DNA from: Actinotalea alkalitolerans
Lineage (GTDB): Bacteria; Actinomycetota; Actinomycetes; Actinomycetales; Cellulomonadaceae
Direction of reading: 5' to 3'
DNA: 64,000 bases
Assembly (NCBI RefSeq): GCF_023369855.1
Contig: NZ_JAMBPP010000006.1
Coordinates: 1-64,000, forward strand
Positions 60,140 to 64,000 of the stretch are shown in pieces. The notes under the pieces were generated by a model. It was not told the origin of the DNA and did not search any database. It saw nothing but the letters and a program-made list of their open reading frames with translations. The first letter of the stretch is position 1, and the number at the start of each line of letters is the position of its first letter. Position numbers and translations under genes: made by a program.

Positions 60140-61153
60140 ATGGCACCCGACGTCGTGCCCGAGGCGACACCCGACCCGGCGCCCACCCCAGAGCTGCTGG
60201 CCTGGTTGCTGGACAGCGACCCGGCGCTGCGCTGGCAGGTCGAGCGCGACCTGGTCGGCGCACCGCCGGAGGTGTGGGAGGCCACTCGCGCGCGCGTCGC
60301 GACGGAAGGGTACGGCGCGCGGCTGCTGGCCCACCAGGACCCGGACGGTCAGTGGGCCGGGGGCGCGTACTTCCCCGGCGACTTCGACCCGCGCGGACCC
60401 GAGGGGGCCGCCGACGCCGGCCAGCCATGGACGGCGACGACGTGGAGCATGACAGCCCTGCGTGAGTGGGGGCTCGACGCGTCCGCCCTGGCGGGGACCG
60501 CGGAGCGGCTCGCGGTGAGCAGCCGGTGGGAGTACGACGACCTCCCGTACTGGGCGGGGGAGGTCGACGCCTGCATCAACGCCTGGACCCTCGCCAACGG
60601 CGCGTGGCTCGGGGCCGACGTCTCCGACCTCGCGCAGTGGTTCGTGGACCACCGGCTCGCGGACGGCGGGTGGAACTGCCAGTGGGTGGCGGGCTCCGAG
60701 CGCTCCTCGTTCCACTCGACCCTCAACGCGGTCAAGGGGATCCTCGCGTACGAGGTGGTCACCGGGCGCGGCGGGGACCTCCGCGACGCGCGCCACGCGG
60801 GCGAGGAGTACCTCCTCGAGCGGAGGCTCCTGCACCGGAGGTCCACCGGCGAGCTCGTCGGGCCGTGGGCCACCCGCCTCGGCTACCCGTACCGCTGGGT
60901 CTACAGCGTGATCAACGCGCTCGACCACTTCCGTGCCGCGGCGCTGCACGACGGCCTCGCCCCGGACCCTCGGCTGGCCGACGCGATCCAGGTGCTGCGG
61001 TCGCGCCGGAGACCCGACGGTACGTGGCTGCAGGAGCGCCGCCACCCCGGCCGGGTCTGGTTCGAGGTCGACGCGCCGGAGGGCGAGCCGTCGAAGTGGC
61101 TCACGTTCCACGGCGCGCGGATCCTGGCGTGGTGGGACGGTGCGACCGACTGA
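60140..61153 (+). CDS. Prenyltransferase/squalene-cyclase-like alpha-barrel protein
   Basis: A 337-residue soluble protein with repeats typical of the alpha/alpha-barrel of squalene oxidase-cyclase repeats: HQDPDGQWAGG near 64, ADGGWNCQWVAG near 173 and RRRPDGTWLQERR near 290. The DxDD catalytic motif of class II cyclases is absent. Proteins of this group are often annotated as squalene-cyclase-like with no known reaction. It is a single gene; its ATG lacks a clear ribosome site. Confidence 0.82.
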   Translation: MAPDVVPEATPDPAPTPELLAWLLDSDPALRWQVERDLVGAPPEVWEATRARVATEGYGARLLAHQDPDGQWAGGAYFPGDFDPRGPEGAADAGQPWTATTWSMTALREWGLDASALAGTAERLAVSSRWEYDDLPYWAGEVDACINAWTLANGAWLGADVSDLAQWFVDHRLADGGWNCQWVAGSERSSFHSTLNAVKGILAYEVVTGRGGDLRDARHAGEEYLLERRLLHRRSTGELVGPWATRLGYPYRWVYSVINALDHFRAAALHDGLAPDPRLADAIQVLRSRRRPDGTWLQERRHPGRVWFEVDAPEGEPSKWLTFHGARILAWWDGATD

Positions 61154-61222
61154 GGCACGGCTCACGTGCCCGTGCTGCTCACACGGTCTCCGACCCCGCC
61201 TCGAGGAGCCAGTGCCGGCCAC

Positions 61223-61241
61223 GGCCCCATCCCAGGGGGCC
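61223..61241. terminator. GC-rich hairpin between converging genes
   Basis: GGCCCC and GGGGCC arms with a 7-nt loop lie in the 179-bp gap between the cyclase-like gene and the next minus-strand gene. No T-run. Confidence 0.45.
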
Positions 61242-61332
61242 GGGCGTGTCCCCGGGCGGGCGAGGTCGTCGAGCTGGACGCACGAGCAGTGCCCGTGATC
61301 ACGACCTCTGCCGCCGGCCGTGCGGCACCTCG

Positions 61333-62619
61333 TCACATCGGCGAACGATCGCGGTGCCACCGCTCCATGTGCTGGGCGTGCGTGCGCAGGTAGGTGCCCG
61401 CCTGGTAGTTGGCGTCGTAGAAGTCCCTGTCGAGGTGCACTGCCTGGACGTACCCGGAGAGCACCATCGTCGTGAAGGTGTTGGGGAACTTCCCATACCT
61501 GTCGTAGATGTACTGAGCGGCGACGCCGAGACAGTCGACGAACTCCTCGGAGTACGGCGTGACGCCCTGCTTGACGGCCCTGGCGTCCCTCCAGGCGCCG
61601 GGTGTGCTCGGGTCGTAGGCGCCTGCGGGACCAAACTTCCGGTCCACGAAGGTCTTCACCGCCTCGCGCATGTCCGAGACGTACGGGGGGCAGAGGCACT
61701 CGATGCGCCCGTCGAGCCCGACGGGGTTGGGCAGGGGCCAACGATCGTCCTGGACGAAGCGGAACCCGAGCCCCTTGACACCCTTCTCGGCGAAGGCTCC
61801 CAAGACGCTCCACCGGTTCAGCCCGTTGAAGTACAGACCACCCAGCCCCATCGCCTGCATGGTGAGCACCATGTTGTGCCCCATGAACGCCAGCTCGGAC
61901 ACATTGGCCTCGTAGGCCATCTGCTGCAGGACCGTCATCGGGACCCGCTTGTCCTCCTGCAGGAGGCCACTACGGACGAACGGCGACAGGTCACCGGCAG
62001 GGCGACCGGCGACGTCGTCGAACAGGACGTTCCCGTTCGCCACGGCCATGGCCATCAGGCCCAGTACCTGTTCGCTGGCATCGGCGACCGGCATGAAGAG
62101 GGTCGAGCCCGGCGTGTTGGCCATCCAGAGATTGGGCTCGAGCATGTGGGGTGGCGACGCGGGGAGATCCAGCCGATGGTCCGACAGCTGTTCCGTGTGC
62201 GTTCGGACGACCTCGACCATGGTGTCGAGTGCGTCGTCGCGACTTCCCCCCGTCGGGAGTGGACGCGACGGCAGGAGGTCGCGGGTGTTGGTCAGGTACG
62301 TGCCAGAGTCGTCCGTCGCGAAGAGCAGCGGCGTCCCGATCCCCGCGGCGGTCGGCGCCGTTCGTCCCGTGAACCGCTGCGTGTAGTGCGCGTGTTCGTC
62401 GGGACGATCGGGGCCGAACGGCACACCAAGGCTCCAGCCGGTCACCCCGGTCGCGGCCGCGACAAGGACCGACCGCTCGACCTCGGACAATCCGAAGGGT
62501 TCCGAGCGGGACGTGTGCGCGAGGGGCCCGGACGGCAGCTCCATCCCGAGGCCGAACCGTCTCGAGCGCCGCCCGGCGATGGCGTCGAAGAGGGGGAACT
62601 CCGTGAAGCCGGTGTCCAT
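61333..62619 (-). CDS. Conserved protein of unknown function
   Basis: A 428-residue soluble protein. It begins with FPLFDAIAGRRSRRFGLGME and GPLAHTSRSEPFGLSEVERSVL, which faintly recalls the RRSxR start of nitroreductase-fold proteins. Later conserved-looking parts are MLEPNLWMANTPGSTLF, YEANVSELAFMGHNMVLTMQ and YSEEFVDCLGVAAQYIYDRYG. I do not recognise a named family. The ATG has GGGAGG 4 nt upstream. Nothing adjacent suggests a pathway. Confidence 0.75.
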   Translation of the reverse strand: MDTGFTEFPLFDAIAGRRSRRFGLGMELPSGPLAHTSRSEPFGLSEVERSVLVAAATGVTGWSLGVPFGPDRPDEHAHYTQRFTGRTAPTAAGIGTPLLFATDDSGTYLTNTRDLLPSRPLPTGGSRDDALDTMVEVVRTHTEQLSDHRLDLPASPPHMLEPNLWMANTPGSTLFMPVADASEQVLGLMAMAVANGNVLFDDVAGRPAGDLSPFVRSGLLQEDKRVPMTVLQQMAYEANVSELAFMGHNMVLTMQAMGLGGLYFNGLNRWSVLGAFAEKGVKGLGFRFVQDDRWPLPNPVGLDGRIECLCPPYVSDMREAVKTFVDRKFGPAGAYDPSTPGAWRDARAVKQGVTPYSEEFVDCLGVAAQYIYDRYGKFPNTFTTMVLSGYVQAVHLDRDFYDANYQAGTYLRTHAQHMERWHRDRSPM

Positions 62620-62856
62620 GGGCGCCTCCCGCCCGGCTCGCTTCCAGGATGCGGATCACCTCGACCGTACGCGTGGATCACGGAGGGGTACAGCCCTTCC
62701 TGCAGCTGCCGGACGACGGCGTCCTGTGCGGATCGGCACGATGGCGATCGCCGCGGCGGTACGCCGTCGATGCGGTCCGGGTCGTCGAACAGGACCCCGC
62801 CGATGCTGGCGGGGCCGCCCTCAGCGTTCGTGGCCGCTCCGTGGCAGCGGGGAACA

Positions 62857-63462
62857 TCACAGCCACCCCCGGTCCCGCGCCTGCCGGGCCGCGGCGACCC
62901 GGTTGGAGGCACCGAGCTTGCTCATCGCCTCCGACAGGTAGTTGCGCACGGTGCCCTCGGACAGGTGCAGCTGTCCGGCGATCTCGCCGTTGGTCAGCCC
63001 GTCCCCGGCCAGGCGCAGGACCTGGCGCTCGCGGCCGGTCAGTGGGTCCGGCTCACCCCACGCGTCGGCGGCGAGCTGGGGGTCGATGGCGCGACCTCCG
63101 GCATGCACGTCGCGGACGGCCTGGGCCAGGGTGCTGGCGGGCGCGTCCTTGAGCAGGTAGCCGACGGCCCCGGCGTCCAGGGCCCGCCGAAGGTAGCCGC
63201 TGCGGGCGAAGGTGGTCAGGATGACCACCCGGGTCGGCAGGCCCCGTCGTCGGACCTCGGCGGCCACCTCGAGACCGGTCATCGTGGGCATCTCGATGTC
63301 GGTCAGCAGCACATCAGGTCGCAGCTCCTGGACCAGGCGCACGGCCTCCTCCCCGTCGCGGGCGGTTCCCGACACGGCGATGTCGGCCTCGAGCCCCAGG
63401 AGGGTGCTGAGGGCACCGAGGACCATGAGCTGGTCCTCGGCCAGGACCACGGTGATCGTCAT
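62857..63462 (-). CDS. NarL/LuxR-type response regulator
   Basis: A 201-residue regulator with receiver Asp55 and Lys105 and a LuxR helix-turn-helix (LTGRERQVLRLAGDGLTNGE, then GTVRNYLSEAMSKLGA). The ATG at 63462 overlaps the kinase stop. It closely resembles DesR-type regulators and the one at 53680-54285. The preceding 62620-62856 gap holds no recognisable gene. Confidence 0.93.
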   Translation of the reverse strand: MTITVVLAEDQLMVLGALSTLLGLEADIAVSGTARDGEEAVRLVQELRPDVLLTDIEMPTMTGLEVAAEVRRRGLPTRVVILTTFARSGYLRRALDAGAVGYLLKDAPASTLAQAVRDVHAGGRAIDPQLAADAWGEPDPLTGRERQVLRLAGDGLTNGEIAGQLHLSEGTVRNYLSEAMSKLGASNRVAAARQARDRGWL

Positions 63463-64000
63463 CGCCCACCCCACTCCTTCGCACGGTGCCCGTCGTCTGC
63501 CGTCCCCGTCAGGGGCACTGTCACCTCGACGAGGGTCCCGTGCCGGTCGTCGTGGCCCTTCGGGTCGCTCACCTCGACCAGGCCACCGAGGGCCGCGATG
63601 CGCTCGCGCATGCCGGTGATCCCCGATCCCGCCGGCCCCACGACGCCGTGGCCGTCGTCGCTCACCTCGAGCCGGACCTCGGCCCCGGCCGTGGTGATGC
63701 TGATGGTGACGCGCCGGGCACCGGCGTGACGCACCACGTTGGTCACGGCCTCGCGCAGTGCCATCGCCAGGGCGGACTCCTGCTCGGGGCGCAGGTCGAC
63801 AGGGTCGGCGTGCACCTCGACCTCGACACCCGCCGCCTCCAGCGCCACCCGTGCCCCGTCGAGCTCGGCGCCGAGACCACGGGCCCGGTACCCGGTGACC
63901 GCGGCGCGCACCTCGTCCAGGGCCTCGCGGCCGATCTGCTCGATGTCGTTGACCTCGGCCGTCGCCCGGTCGGGGTCTGCGCGCACCAGTCGTGCGGCCA
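63459..64000 (-). CDS. Sensor histidine kinase, NarL-system type (partial, runs off the window)
   Basis: Only the C-terminal 180 residues are in the window. They contain the end of the HisKA_3 helices (IEQIGREALDEVRAAVTGYR) and the HATPase domain (ALREAVTNVVRHAG; SDDGHGV; GITGMRERIAALGGLVEV). The start and any sensor domain lie beyond position 64000. It is coupled to the response regulator by a 4-nt overlap. Confidence 0.93.
   Translation of the reverse strand, partial: AARLVRADPDRATAEVNDIEQIGREALDEVRAAVTGYRARGLGAELDGARVALEAAGVEVEVHADPVDLRPEQESALAMALREAVTNVVRHAGARRVTISITTAGAEVRLEVSDDGHGVVGPAGSGITGMRERIAALGGLVEVSDPKGHDDRHGTLVEVTVPLTGTADDGHRAKEWGGR

Noticed and set aside
59561-61813. Open frame of 750 codons on the minus strand
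   Set aside because: It is antisense to the P450 and cyclase-like genes and overlaps the unknown 428-residue gene in a different frame.
60466-63729. Open frame of 1087 codons on the plus strand
   Set aside because: It runs across the cyclase-like gene in another frame and antisense to two well-supported minus-strand genes; its composition is that of a shadow frame.
1-64000. Search for tRNA, rRNA, insertion sequences, prophage or attachment sites
   Set aside because: No transposase, integrase or structural RNA pattern was recognised by eye; a covariance-model scan would be needed to rule out small RNAs.

Overview
The window is high-GC DNA with strong G/C bias at third codon positions, many GTG starts, short ATGA/GTGA gene overlaps and several apparently leaderless genes. 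This fits a saprophytic actinobacterium; the mix of GH3, GH10, GH32 and GH91 genes with several sugar ABC importers suggests a Cellulomonas/Promicromonospora-like member of the Micrococcales. The lineage is inferred from gene content only. I see no rRNA, tRNA, CRISPR array, transposase or phage gene.

Left part (1-12.2 kb): two sugar-import loci. Locus 1 (minus strand, 75-5905) has a LacI regulator with a double palindromic operator at its own start, a CUT1 binding lipoprotein, two permeases, a GH32-like beta-propeller enzyme and a remnant of beta-phosphoglucomutase. Locus 2 (5997-12238) has a divergent LacI regulator, a binding lipoprotein, two permeases and a TIM-barrel glycosidase with a KIDF motif. 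From 12.6 to 23.2 kb lie a [3Fe-4S] ferredoxin/reductase pair, a TetR-controlled oxidoreductase with a well-formed promoter and GTAC operators, a DUF418 membrane protein, a Phd/RelE-type toxin-antitoxin pair, a tautomerase, azlCD with a divergent BTAD activator, and a YbaK-type deacylase.

The most interesting locus is 23.3-30.7 kb. It has a CUT1 importer, a GH91 enzyme with no signal peptide, a LacI regulator and a divergent cytoplasmic GH32 fructosidase, with three copies of one 13-bp operator-like motif in the shared promoter region. The simplest reading is import of difructose anhydride (or short inulin products), intracellular cleavage by GH91, and hydrolysis to fructose by GH32. None of the three CUT1 importers carries its own ATPase gene, so they probably share an MsiK-type ATPase encoded elsewhere.

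From 30.8 to 42 kb are small membrane and hydrolase genes, an RsbP-like PAS-PP2C phosphatase beside an RsbQ-like hydrolase broken by a 1-nt frameshift, a KdpDE-like two-component pair next to a TrkH/KtrB potassium channel subunit, and an MFS/ArsR pair. From 41.4 to 50.2 kb a TetR-regulated oligopeptide-type ABC importer (binding protein, two ATPases, two permeases) is linked to a GH3 beta-glucosidase, which points to uptake of beta-gluco-oligosaccharides. The rest (50-64 kb) holds single genes: Nudix, M23-like peptidase, small multidrug export protein, two NarL-type two-component systems (the last cut by the window end), a decayed GH10 xylanase, MATE, aldo/keto reductase, GNAT, cupin, cytochrome P450, a cyclase-like alpha-barrel protein and one conserved protein of unknown function.
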